DNA of 48,203 nucleotides from a virus. This document shows, in pieces, positions 32,102-41,300 of this stretch. The translations under genes and the position numbers were made by a program. The stretch spans positions 1 through 48,203 of IMG/VR virus record IMGVR_UViG_3300020410_001411. One strand, written 5' to 3'. A model generated the notes under the pieces. The model worked only from the letters and a program-made list of their open reading frames with translations. It did not search any database and had not been told where the DNA came from. Every line of letters begins with the position of its first letter. Position 1 is the stretch's first letter.

Positions 32102-32911
32102 ATGGTGTTGAAGGCTTGGTGGTACAAAGCATCCGTACCAAATTTCGGTGACGATATTTCTCCGATTATATTAGAAATGCTAACTGGACAAGAAGTCATC
32201 AAAAGCACTGAAGAGGGCTCTCTTTGCTCAATAGGTTCCATTGCTTTTCAAAACTTTCCATCTCCAATGCAATTTTGGGGAAGTGGGGCGATTGATAACA
32301 ACCAGGGATCTTCCCAAATAAGAAATCACAAATTCCATGCCGTACGCGGACCTCAGACCAGGCGAAGAATCATCCAAGCAGGAGGAGACTGTCCAGAGAT
32401 ATACGGAGATCCAGGTGCTGTTTTGCCCCTCTTGTTCGATAAGGAATCTTTTGGAAATGGTAAGAAGTATGAGTTTGGCATTTTGCCACATTATGTTGAC
32501 TTCAATAGGGTTTCTACATTCGCATCATGTTCTGATGACAATGTTAATCTCATAGACATTCGCTCTGGTCATGTGAATGTTATTGAGGGGATTCTGTCCT
32601 GTGAAAAACTAGTTACTTCGTCTTTGCATGGGTTGATCGTTGGCGAAGCTTACGGTGTTCCGACTGCATTCGTGGAGTTCGGGACAAAATTGTTCGGAAG
32701 GCTCTTTAAATTCAGAGATTATTTTCAATCAACAAACAGGGAACTTGAGTATGAAGAACACTTCTCAGGAAACGATTTTGATTTCAAAAAAATAGAAAAC
32801 CTTCTAAGTAGAATGCATAAGCCTGATTTTGACTTGAGGAAATTTATAAACTCTTTTCCTGCTGAAGTAAAAAATGAAGCTGTGTTAAAATATCTACTAG
32901 AGGGGTTCTAG
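32102..32911 (+). CDS. Polysaccharide pyruvyl transferase-like protein
   Basis: A 269-aa protein with the family hallmarks: NFGDDISPIILEML near the start, GSGAIDNNQG, AVRGPQTRR, YGDPGAVLPLL, GILPHYVD, then TSSLHGLIVGEAYGVP. These are the GD, RGP, GDP and SSLHG motifs of the WcaK/ExoV/CsaB family, which adds pyruvate ketals from phosphoenolpyruvate onto sugars. Pyruvyl groups add negative charge to exopolysaccharide. ATG 32102 follows GGGGGG. Strong family call; acceptor unknown. Confidence 0.85.
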   Translation: MVLKAWWYKASVPNFGDDISPIILEMLTGQEVIKSTEEGSLCSIGSIAFQNFPSPMQFWGSGAIDNNQGSSQIRNHKFHAVRGPQTRRRIIQAGGDCPEIYGDPGAVLPLLFDKESFGNGKKYEFGILPHYVDFNRVSTFASCSDDNVNLIDIRSGHVNVIEGILSCEKLVTSSLHGLIVGEAYGVPTAFVEFGTKLFGRLFKFRDYFQSTNRELEYEEHFSGNDFDFKKIENLLSRMHKPDFDLRKFINSFPAEVKNEAVLKYLLEGF

Positions 32912-32913
32912 CC

Positions 32914-33486
32914 ATGAAAACAGAGAAGAAATATTTATTTATACATGTCAATAAGTGCGGCGGAACATCCATGAAACAGGCATTTAAGAATGTTAAAAGT
33001 ATCTGGATTCCACCCGCCAACAAGTTGATCAGTCTTGCTAAAGAAGAAAAATGGAACCATCTCAATAAATTTTCAATTGTAAGACATCCAGTCTCGCGCC
33101 TCTTAAGCTTGCAGGGCATGTTGTTAAAACTTAGAAGAAAGCACATATCTTTGACTGAGATAATGGATTTGGTTGAAGACTCGTCCATCTCTTATTACAA
33201 GTTCTCGAATCAAAAAGAATATATAAAAAGACATGCACTTCCGTTCACCCACCCTCACTATCAAGTTTATCGAGACGGAAAATTAAATATAGATAAAATT
33301 TGGCGACTTGAGGAGCTCGACACCGCAAAAGAAGAGATGGAATCTTTTTTAAACACAAAGCTCTCCATACCTAAAAAAAACACGAGCACACATAGAGAAC
33401 TTAATCCAAAAGAAAAAGAAAGAATTATAAAGGTTTATAAAGAAGACATAGAAGCGATGTATCGTGACTTTGTTTGGGATTTATAA
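32914..33486 (+). CDS. PAPS-dependent sulfotransferase
   Basis: A 190-aa protein with the PAPS-binding motifs of carbohydrate sulfotransferases: the 5'-phosphosulfate loop FIHVNKCGGTSM (residues about 9-20) and the 3'-phosphate motif IVRHPVSRLLS (about 55-66). A late IWRLEELD is also typical. It is small and lacks a membrane helix, so it should work in the cytoplasm. Directly after it, with a likely small gap or overlap, is an APS kinase that would make its donor PAPS. The pairing is strong evidence for sulfation of a sugar in this cluster. Confidence 0.85.
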   Translation: MKTEKKYLFIHVNKCGGTSMKQAFKNVKSIWIPPANKLISLAKEEKWNHLNKFSIVRHPVSRLLSLQGMLLKLRRKHISLTEIMDLVEDSSISYYKFSNQKEYIKRHALPFTHPHYQVYRDGKLNIDKIWRLEELDTAKEEMESFLNTKLSIPKKNTSTHRELNPKEKERIIKVYKEDIEAMYRDFVWDL

Positions 33487-33503
33487 CAGTTTGGAGAAAA
33501 AGA

Positions 33504-34232
33504 TTGTCTGATACATCAAAAAGAACTTTAACTAAAGCCTTTACTTGGAAGATTTTTACATTTCTATCTCTCGCTGTTGGCGGATTGATAACCACGGGCT
33601 CGATTAAAAAGGCAGTAACTTTGTCCTTAATATATCAGCTTTATACATTTATAATGTTTAATATACACGAAAGGATCTGGAATATGTTTTCATGGGGAAA
33701 AAGAAAAGGAATGTTTATTCAAATGACTGGCCTTAGCGGTGCTGGAAAATCTACCATCGCCAAGGAGGTCAAAAGAAGACTAGAAAAAAGAGGAATCAGA
33801 GTAGAAGTGATCGATGGTGACGAATACCGTCAAGGCTTGTGCAATGACCTTGGTTTTTCCAAGGAAGACAGAAACACCAACATTCGACGTCTCGGGTTTG
33901 TTGCCAAGGTCTTGGCTCGAAACAATGTTATTACAATAATGTCGGCAATTAATCCATATGAGGATGTCCGCAAGGAGTTGCGAGACATGTCGGAACATAC
34001 AAAGACGGTCTTTGTTAAGTGTGATATTGAAACCTTGAAGCAGAGAGATCCAAAAGATTTATACAGGCGAGCCCTCTTGCCAGATGGTCATGCAGAAAAG
34101 ATTAACAACTTCACAGGAATTTCAGATCCTTTTGATGTTCCGTTGGTTTGTGATCTTACCATAGATACCAGCAAGGAGTCGCTGGAAGAGTCTGCAACTA
34201 AATTAGAAAAGTTTATTTTAAAAAATACATAG
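33504..34232 (+). CDS. cysC: Membrane-anchored adenylylsulfate (APS) kinase
   Basis: TTG 33504 is the likely start, with GGAG seven bases upstream; an in-frame TTG at 33474 inside the sulfotransferase gene is the alternative. The 242-aa protein has an N-terminal DUF2061-like part with two hydrophobic segments (about 12-30 and 38-52), then a complete APS kinase: GLSGAGKS Walker A (about 77-84), DGDEYRQGLCNDLGFS, DRNTNIRR and FTGISDPF. It phosphorylates APS to PAPS. APS must come from host ATP sulfurylase, since none is encoded here. The membrane segment would place PAPS production at the inner membrane, next to envelope glycan synthesis. Confidence 0.9.
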   Translation: MSDTSKRTLTKAFTWKIFTFLSLAVGGLITTGSIKKAVTLSLIYQLYTFIMFNIHERIWNMFSWGKRKGMFIQMTGLSGAGKSTIAKEVKRRLEKRGIRVEVIDGDEYRQGLCNDLGFSKEDRNTNIRRLGFVAKVLARNNVITIMSAINPYEDVRKELRDMSEHTKTVFVKCDIETLKQRDPKDLYRRALLPDGHAEKINNFTGISDPFDVPLVCDLTIDTSKESLEESATKLEKFILKNT

Positions 34233-34240
34233 GAGACAAC

Positions 34241-34660
34241 ATGAAGAGAGCAATGTTTATTGGGAGGTGGCAACCGATGCACAACGGTCATAAGTGGCTG
34301 ATTAGTCAGAAGCTGGACGAAGGAACACCGATTTTGATTTGTGTGAGAGACATCCCACCAGACGACAAGAACCCTTTCACTACCGAACAGACAGTAGAAA
34401 TGATCAACAAGGTTTACGAAGGTCAAGATGTTGAAGTAATGGTTATTCCAGATATCGAAAGTGTCAATTGGGGGCGAGGTGTTGGATATGGAACAATTGA
34501 ACACCAGCCACCTGCTGACATCGGATTCATATCAGCTACATCTATTAGGAATTCTATTTCTGAGAATGATGACTCTTGGAAGAAAAATGTTGATGAAAAA
34601 ATTCATGATTTGGTTGTAGAATATTTAAATGCACAAGGAGAACAAAATGAAACTAACTGA
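34241..34660 (+). CDS. HxGH nucleotidyltransferase (adenylyltransferase-like)
   Basis: A 139-aa protein: FIGRWQPMHNGHKWL with the H-N-G-H motif and FISATSIRNSI with the SxTxxR motif, a minimal cytidylyl/adenylyltransferase fold. TTEQTVEMI and PDIESVNWGRGVGY lie between. Known members make NAD, CoA or nucleotide-activated headgroups. It is too small for a conventional ATP sulfurylase, although that enzyme shares the HxGH motif. Its position right after the APS kinase suggests a role in the same sulfation or glycan pathway. Substrate unknown. Confidence 0.75.
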   Translation: MKRAMFIGRWQPMHNGHKWLISQKLDEGTPILICVRDIPPDDKNPFTTEQTVEMINKVYEGQDVEVMVIPDIESVNWGRGVGYGTIEHQPPADIGFISATSIRNSISENDDSWKKNVDEKIHDLVVEYLNAQGEQNETN

Positions 34661-34844
34661 TCAAGCACTTGGGTCCATCATGATGGTCCTGCAAAAATGT
34701 TTAATGGAGCAAACAGATATTGTTCCTTTATTAAAAGACTTGGAATTTGTGACTACTGACGAAGGTCTTTCAGTTACAAACCCACCAACTCTTCATATTG
34801 ATGAAGACAAATTAAATAAGAACGTACTGGAAACCAATGCCTAA
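34647..34844 (+). CDS. Small conserved phage protein
   Basis: ATG 34647 has AAGGAG six bases upstream; an earlier in-frame ATG at 34629 is less likely. The 65-aa product (MKLTDQALGSIMMVLQKCLM start; EGLSVTNPPTLHID near the end) belongs to a small family common in T4-like marine phages, as I remember it, with no known function. It overlaps the end of the adenylyltransferase gene by 14 bases and is overlapped at its own end by the zinc-ribbon gene. Confidence 0.7.
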   Translation: MKLTDQALGSIMMVLQKCLMEQTDIVPLLKDLEFVTTDEGLSVTNPPTLHIDEDKLNKNVLETNA

Positions 34845-35097
34845 GTACATTTATAGATGCAAAAGTTGCGAACTCGTTACTGAAGTTGTACATTCTATGC
34901 AAGAAAAGCTTAAAGACTGCTCAGAATGTGATACAATAGATTCATTAGTACGAGTTCCTTCTTTTTCTTTTACTCTCGGCAAGGAGATAAATGATAACTC
35001 CTCAGCGGGACAAAGAGTAAAGGATTTCATAGAAGATTCTCGTTCAGAATTAAAAAAGGAATTGAAGTCCTTGAAGAAGAAAGAATACAATGGTTGA
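34837..35097 (+). CDS. FmdB-like zinc-ribbon protein
   Basis: An 86-aa protein with an N-terminal zinc ribbon, YIYRCKSCELVTEVVHSM...CSECD (two CxxC pairs), as in the FmdB/putative regulatory family, followed by PSFSFTLG and a charged helical tail. ATG 34837 overlaps the previous stop. In T4-like phages such ribbons sit near transcription genes; the late sigma factor is two genes downstream. Role unproven. Confidence 0.7.
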   Translation: MPKYIYRCKSCELVTEVVHSMQEKLKDCSECDTIDSLVRVPSFSFTLGKEINDNSSAGQRVKDFIEDSRSELKKELKSLKKKEYNG

Positions 35098-35440
35098 AAT
35101 AATATTATTTTTATCTGCAATATTTAATTTTTTCCTTATGTGGTATGGTTACAAACTACTGAGGAAATATGCATATGCTTCTCAAAACACAACGGACATG
35201 TTGGATGCTATTGAGAGATACAAGAAACACTTGCGAGGAGTATATGAGTTAGAGACATTCTACGGCGACCAGACACTACAGTCTTTGCTCGACCACTCAG
35301 AAGACCTTGTTGCATACCTTGTTGAATGCGAAAATTCTTTTTCACTGACGGAAAGGGAATTCGAGCAATATGTCGAAGAAACAAGAACAGACTCAGGCTA
35401 CGACTACGGTCAAGAAGAAAAAGAAACGCCGCAGAGTTAG
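35090..35440 (+). CDS. Membrane-anchored helical protein
   Basis: A 116-aa protein whose residues 3-20 are hydrophobic (EIILFLSAIFNFFLMWYGY), giving one N-terminal membrane helix, followed by a soluble helical domain with an acidic end. It overlaps the zinc-ribbon gene by eight bases and the late sigma gene by 71 bases. Such an order, small membrane protein before gp55, occurs in T4-like marine phages as I recall. Function unknown. Confidence 0.6.
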   Translation: MVEIILFLSAIFNFFLMWYGYKLLRKYAYASQNTTDMLDAIERYKKHLRGVYELETFYGDQTLQSLLDHSEDLVAYLVECENSFSLTEREFEQYVEETRTDSGYDYGQEEKETPQS

Positions 35441-36116
35441 TCGCGGCGGAGGAAAGAAATACTTTACAAAGGTACATGAAGATGCCATTGTTCAGTATGC
35501 CCTCTCGGACTCACGAGAGGAGAAAACAAAACTTTATGTGGATATCATCAATCCAGCATTGAATGAATTGGTCGATAAGACCGTCTATACATATAAGTTT
35601 ACAAATCTCCCCAACATCGAAGACTTAAAAGCAGAATGCAAGGTGTGGCTAACCACAATCTTGGATAAGTTTGATCCATCCAAGGGCTCCAAAGCATTCT
35701 CCTATTATTCCGTCATTACAAAGAACTGGTTCATCCACAAGGTCAAGAGAACAGCCCTGCAGAACCGCAGGGAAGTTTACTATGATCAAATGCCCAAGGA
35801 GATGGAACAGGAACAAATGACCACAACAAACCAGTACTTTGAGGTCCGAGAAAGCAGCGAGTTCTGGAATTCTTTGTGGAAAGAAATAAAACAATGGGAA
35901 TCAGTTGCAACAAAACCAAATGAAAAGAAGGTTATTGATGCAATTAAGATTCTTCTCTCTGAGCCCGACGCCATTGAAATTTTCAATAAAAAAGCTATTT
36001 ACTTTTACATAAGAGAGATTACCGGTCTTAACACAAAACAGGTCGTGAGCACTCTCAACAAACTTAGAGTAAGATATGCTTCCTTTAAGGAAAAGTGGAA
36101 CGAGGGCGAGATTTAA
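35370..36116 (+). CDS. 55: Late-transcription sigma factor, T4 gp55-like
   Basis: A 248-aa protein. After a basic N-terminus (KKKKKRRRVSRGGG) the conserved core FTKVHEDAIVQYAL, LYVDIINPALNELVDK and KFDPSKGSKAFSYYS then NWFIHKVKR fits the region-2-like part of gp55, the sigma factor that directs host RNA polymerase to late promoters in T4. The C-terminal helices (NTKQVVSTLNKLRVRYASF) may contact the sliding clamp or DNA. The frame overlaps the preceding gene by 71 bases, which is long but both frames are clean. It implies that the phage has a late promoter class, but TATAAATA boxes are not obvious in this window. Confidence 0.85.
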   Translation: MSKKQEQTQATTTVKKKKKRRRVSRGGGKKYFTKVHEDAIVQYALSDSREEKTKLYVDIINPALNELVDKTVYTYKFTNLPNIEDLKAECKVWLTTILDKFDPSKGSKAFSYYSVITKNWFIHKVKRTALQNRREVYYDQMPKEMEQEQMTTTNQYFEVRESSEFWNSLWKEIKQWESVATKPNEKKVIDAIKILLSEPDAIEIFNKKAIYFYIREITGLNTKQVVSTLNKLRVRYASFKEKWNEGEI

Positions 36117-36409
36117 TGAGAAAGAACTTAGATGAACAATTGACACAGGTTTTAGAGAATGTCGAGGAAGACAGAGATGTGACAAAGAGGTTGTTAAACG
36201 ACTTAATTGATTACATCTCAGTATCCAACGAGAGACATGTTGAAGCCGGTGCCATTGCCGCGAAATATGTTGAAACCCTGCAACGTTCCAACGAGCAGGT
36301 TGTTAAGGTCGCAGGTATCATCCAGAGAGCAGCAGCAAACAAAGGTCCAGAAGGGTTAAGTCAAGAAGAGAAAGATGATCTCTTTGAACTTATTCAAGGA
36401 GGCGAATAG
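36116..36409 (+). CDS. Hypothetical helical protein
   Basis: ATG 36116 overlaps the gp55 stop (TAATG) after GAGGGCGAG; the longer frame from 36095 is rejected. The 97-aa product is almost entirely helical (RKNLDEQLTQVLENVEEDRD start, long heptads). It may work with gp55 or in structural assembly; position in the operon is the only hint. No family recognised. The next gene begins directly after its stop. Confidence 0.6.
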   Translation: MRKNLDEQLTQVLENVEEDRDVTKRLLNDLIDYISVSNERHVEAGAIAAKYVETLQRSNEQVVKVAGIIQRAAANKGPEGLSQEEKDDLFELIQGGE

Positions 36410-37417
36410 ATGCCCAAAGAGTTCAGAGGTCTTCTTAGCGGCGAGATATCCCGCATTGACTCCAAAACAGAATTTAAGGGCAAGAGCATTTCCAATGCTG
36501 CTCGCAAAGCAATTGTTGTAAGCCCTCACGATAAAAATCAACCCAAAGAAGAGATCTTGAGTATCGACGGTGAGAACATCCGAGTCGTTACTTACAGAAT
36601 TTATATTGAAGAGTCCGTCGGCAATTCCGAACTTGGAACTCTCATTTACCCAATGCCAGGAACACAGGCAGAAGCAGACTATTTAGCAGACTTTCCAGAA
36701 TCAGAGCGAGAGTATCAGCGGAAACAGCTGTTGATGTCATCCACAAAAATAGGATATTTCAAGAGAGACGAAACCATCGGAGAGATCCCTGGATATGGCA
36801 GCGAGGTGTTCGCTACACCAATCCAGAACGGCTTGCTTTCTGACAGGTTCATGATCACGGCAACGGGAACAAAACATAAATTAAATGCAAGCAGGGGCTT
36901 GGCACCGTCCAAGCCAGATCCAGACTTTTCAAAATTGGCAGGTCAAGAGAAGTTCTTCAACAAGAACGGCAAGGCGGTCAACTCCATCGCCGCTGGCAAG
37001 GGTTCTGTCTCGCTCATGAACGATAATGTAAACTATGCCTGCTTGACCGACGATATGAAAACAAAAATTCAAGAACTTGCAAATGCAGGCTTTGACCTTG
37101 TTATATCATCTGCCTATAGAACTGCCGCTGATGCAGCAAGGGTTGGCTCAACAACTAATTCAAAGCACAGCACTGGACAAGGGGTAGACTTCAGAGTCAA
37201 CAACTTCGTCACCGCAGGCAAACAACTTAATGAAGAGGGTCAACGTCTTGTGCGAGAAGCAAAGAAGTTGGGCTTTAAATATCCAGTCGGCATCGACCAC
37301 GGCACTGGTTTGCACTTTCACTTCGAATACACCGATGGTCCAAAACAGAGCAGTCAACAATGTTCAGAAGAGGCACTCAGCTCTTTTTATGCCAACGAAG
37401 AAACAGGTAACACATAA
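36410..37417 (+). CDS. Virion-associated M15-type peptidase
   Basis: A 335-aa protein. Residues about 1-170 are a structural-looking domain (GLLSGEISRIDSKTEF...IGEIPGYGSEVFA). The C-terminal part is a D-Ala-D-Ala carboxypeptidase/VanY-like M15 peptidase: ISSAYRT, SKHSTGQGVDF (zinc ligands H253 and D260) and GLHFHFE (H302-F-H304). Such enzymes cut peptidoglycan peptide bridges. With an N-terminal structural part and baseplate genes after it, it is likely a tail hub lysin used in DNA entry rather than the final lysis endolysin. It abuts the previous stop and overlaps the next start. Confidence 0.8.
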   Translation: MPKEFRGLLSGEISRIDSKTEFKGKSISNAARKAIVVSPHDKNQPKEEILSIDGENIRVVTYRIYIEESVGNSELGTLIYPMPGTQAEADYLADFPESEREYQRKQLLMSSTKIGYFKRDETIGEIPGYGSEVFATPIQNGLLSDRFMITATGTKHKLNASRGLAPSKPDPDFSKLAGQEKFFNKNGKAVNSIAAGKGSVSLMNDNVNYACLTDDMKTKIQELANAGFDLVISSAYRTAADAARVGSTTNSKHSTGQGVDFRVNNFVTAGKQLNEEGQRLVREAKKLGFKYPVGIDHGTGLHFHFEYTDGPKQSSQQCSEEALSSFYANEETGNT

Positions 37418-38373
37418 TGGCAGAAGTACCAAAGATAGATCCAAACTTGCTTCCACCAAAAACGGGCGATGAAGAAGAGGATACACATAGAAGAATTATA
37501 AATCCAAACTTATCTGAAGTTGGACCAAGGGTTTATTCCAAGGGTCACGAGATGGTTTGGGAGAACAGACATAATGCTTCTATCACTCTTCGTAAGGACT
37601 ACCACAAAGAATCACAAACCAATGCTGGTGCAATTGACATCTCTGTTGGTCGAATCGATAATATTACCAAGAAAGGTAAAAAGGGTGTATCGCTGCAACG
37701 AGACGCGAATGCAAAAACAAAAGAGATTGAAGGAGCTTCGCAGCCGTTCTCTGGCGGTGATTTACAGAGAGATTCAGCCCGTCTTTATTTGAGCCAGAAG
37801 TGTGATGTCGATAATATTTTTAATTTACCAGGAAACACAACGACACGTTCAGCTGCGGTGGTAAAAGCGGATGCTGTTCGCATTATCTCTCGCGATTCTG
37901 CAGGAGGAATTCGTCTCGTAACAACCCCAGAACCTGAAAACTCTTTTAACGGCGATGCTGGTGGCAACTCTGGTGTCCACCTGCTCGGCTCCGGAAAAGA
38001 CGACATGGTGCAATCAATGGTCAAGGCAACAGACCTTGCTGTATTTCTTAATGATTTCATGAATGTTGTTATCGATTTAAAGAACCTTGTTTACTCATTT
38101 CAAACAGCACAAAAAGAGTTCAACCGAAGTGTTGCAACAAAGGTGGACATCTCGCCCTTCTATGCCTCTGCTGTCGTGGTTGATCCGAATGTTGTTGCAC
38201 AGATGGGGCAGACATCCCTTGACCTGTTCAACAAGGTCGAGAACGACTGCCGCTCTATCGAAGGTAGAATAACTGATTTGACAGTGGATCTTGGTCTGAT
38301 GGATGCGGGAGAAGAAACAACCCCAGCCATAAACGAGCCAGTCTTTGCGAGCAAGTTTCACAAATTAGACTAG
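37417..38373 (+). CDS. Putative baseplate/virion structural protein
   Basis: A 318-aa protein whose ATG overlaps the peptidase stop (TAATG). It contains SARLYLSQKCDVDNIFNL, VVKADAVRIISRDSAGGIRLVT and a long helical C-terminus. The ADAVRI...GGIRLVT pattern is one I associate with baseplate proteins of large marine myoviruses, from memory. It lies between the peptidase and the 2212-aa protein in a run of tail genes, so a structural role is likely; exact T4 counterpart not assignable. Confidence 0.65.
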   Translation: MAEVPKIDPNLLPPKTGDEEEDTHRRIINPNLSEVGPRVYSKGHEMVWENRHNASITLRKDYHKESQTNAGAIDISVGRIDNITKKGKKGVSLQRDANAKTKEIEGASQPFSGGDLQRDSARLYLSQKCDVDNIFNLPGNTTTRSAAVVKADAVRIISRDSAGGIRLVTTPEPENSFNGDAGGNSGVHLLGSGKDDMVQSMVKATDLAVFLNDFMNVVIDLKNLVYSFQTAQKEFNRSVATKVDISPFYASAVVVDPNVVAQMGQTSLDLFNKVENDCRSIEGRITDLTVDLGLMDAGEETTPAINEPVFASKFHKLD

Positions 38374-38388
38374 AGGGTAATTACTAGC

Positions 38389-41300
38389 ATGGCAGATAGA
38401 AATTTATTTGATATACATGAGTCTGAAGAGACGGAAGATCCACAAAACAGGTATTCCCAAGAATCCAAATCACCAAAGAGTCTTGCCAAGGAAACGGCAG
38501 CTGCGTTGTTCGCAGACAGTGTTGGTGGGGACGAACTACTATCCGAATCCGCAATCCAGGCCACCAATAATTTTGAAGAGGGTAAAATCAACTCTACCCT
38601 TGATGACACCTCGTATGTCGACGACTTTCTCGAAAGAGATGAAACTCCACCTTTAGAAGTTGAAGAAGAGGAAGAGGTCACTCTTGACCCTGATCTGATG
38701 GATGACGAAGATTTTGTTCTTATGAATGCTCCAGAGTTAGACTTGCCACCAGAAGAAGAAAAAGATGGAAAGATTATTCTCAATCCAGACTTTCAACCGA
38801 TGAGGGAGTATTTGGCGGTCCCTGGTCATGTTGCCGCCATTTTCAGTTTACACAAAAACCGACTAGAAGCGGACAAAAAGAATGCAGAATTTAAAATTTT
38901 AAATGCCGTGGACTTTGACGAACACTTGGAGATGTTGAGAAACTCCTACAGTGACTTGTCTACCGCAATACAAAGTGCCAAAGCAGAAACCGGATCGGAC
39001 CTTGCCATCGGCAATTCGTATGTCGTAACACTTGAGTTTGTCGATGACATAATTCGTGGCGGTGATATCGTCCAGACACTTAAAGGTCTTTTGATTTCTC
39101 CAAAGGGCACAAGGTCTACACTTACTGTAGATGCCAAGCACTTTTCAAAGAACTCGGCATGGAGAAATACAAAGGTCCTCGGATATATAAAGGACATAAA
39201 ACTTCTCAGGGCAATATCATCAGGCTCGGATAGGATACAAAAGTTTGCAGACTGCGGTTATGACAGTGGTGTACCCAGCATGGGCATCGACCCTCGCGCT
39301 GTTGATTATGTTGCTTTTTCATCTCACTTCCATGTTTTGATAGACATTATAAACGGAAATAATTATCCTCCCGCAACTGTAGTAAAACAAGAAAAACCAA
39401 AAGAAGAAATAAACATGGAGATGATCAAGAACATCGTCTCAGACAATGTATCAGCGGTCAAAGCAGCAGCAAAAGAATTTGACAGATCCTTGAGAGAGGA
39501 TGCGAAAGAAACACTTTCGGATCTTGCTGGTGTGGATTACGAGATCAAAGAAGATGATGTGTTTGCTTTGGCTCCACAAGAGAACTTAGATGAAGTTTAT
39601 GTTTTAGGCGGAGGACTTAAAGACCTCGACGGCGAAGAGGTTTTGGAGCTCACTAAATTCAAATATAGTGAAGTTGCCGAGATGATGGTCCAGGGGCTTC
39701 AAGACACTGGTGATGCCTTGGCTTATCTGCGTCCGAGCAACTGGCCAGAAGACACAGCCGAACCAGTAAAGATTCGCATACCTCGCAGTGCTTCCATCAT
39801 TTCTTTCGAAGCGGGGTTTGACGAAAGCCTGACCCAGGAAGAAGTAGTTGCTATATTTAAGAAGCATTATCTTGATCCTTTGTTCCTAAAAATATGTCCA
39901 GCAGCATTGTTGCAAAAAATCATGGATTGTCTTTTACCCGCGAACTGCAGGGAGGCAATCAAGTATCTCGGTGTGTGGCGAACAAGGGACATGCTGGAGC
40001 AAATCTTTGCCCTTGGTAGGGTCATCGACACTGAAGATCTCAAAACAGCATTCGACCAATGGGATGAGCTGGTCGAGACTCAGTTTAATTTTAAAGCAGC
40101 CAAATTCAACAGCAACAAAGCAGCTTTTGGCAATGCATCGCTTCAAAAGCAAAAAGTATATTCAGAATCAGAAGACATCTCTGTGTCTTTCCACCTAAGC
40201 ACCGACAATAAAGAATTCGAAAACAACAAGGGAAAGACCTGCTATATTCTTGATCTGCAAAACACCTTCTCGGTAATCAAGACCGATGCAGAGAATTTGA
40301 GATTCCGCTTCACCTCTGAAACAGGGGAAGAAATCGAATACACCACAGAACCTCTTAAGTTGGCAGGAAACTTCAATGTGTTCAACGGTAGATACAACCA
40401 CATCGGCTTCACATATACTGCTGATGCCGGCATTGCATATTTTTACATCAACGGTCAACGTGTGGAACTGGACAAGGCAAAGGGCAACTTTTTTAAAGGT
40501 CCCCTGGGAATGCAGGACTCTGCATCCTTTACAGTTGGCGGCAAAGCAACAACCTCTCTTTCAAATGTTCAGAAGGGCTTTCATGGTTCTGTTGACGAGG
40601 TGGCAATCTGGAACAAGTCGTTTGATGACGAGCAGTGGAAGAAACTAGGAAAGATAACAAGCGACAAGAATTATAAAAACATGGGTCTGTCAAAACCAGA
40701 AGCATGGTGGAGAATGGGTGATTCTGTAGGCGACACATCAAAACAGATCAAAGACCTCGGCAACGAACAACACCTAACTTCTTATGGAGAGAATCCTTCT
40801 GACAGCATAGAAATCATCGTTGCTCGTGTTGCTAGGGCAAAAGACGAAGACAAGTTCATTGACATTTTGGATAGAAACCTCCAGCTTAATCGAGTGTGTG
40901 AGGCAATCATCGATCTTATAACTGGAAATTCAGATTCCAACTTTGACCTCACGAATCTGAAAAAGAGATCAATACCTAAGCTGCCAAAATTCTCACAGAA
41001 CCCTCACCTAGAGGTTAAGCTGCAATTGCAAAAGTCGGTTGTCACCAATCTTCTCAAGGCAACGGCAAAGTTTCTACACCAGATTACAGACAAGTACTTA
41101 ATGCAGTGTCAGAATTGGCGCCCACTTGCCAAGGCAATCGCAAAGGGAACATTTAACGGCTCAGGCACACCATTCGAGGACATGATGGCAGAAAGCCCCT
41201 TGATTGGTCTTTTGACCCCACAAGGACAAGAGCAATTCTTGAATCAAGATTTCTCAATACTCACAAGGGCTGCTTTGGACTTTGCTAAAGAACCAGTCAA

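Noticed and set aside
33474-33503. Frameshift or fusion of sulfotransferase and APS kinase
   Set aside because: The overlap is explained by an alternative in-frame TTG; TTG 33504 with GGAG upstream gives a normal separate start, and both proteins look complete.
34241-34660. ATP sulfurylase completing a sulfate-activation pathway
   Set aside because: At 139 aa it is about a third of the usual size and keeps only the minimal nucleotidyltransferase core; the label is not supported without an assay.
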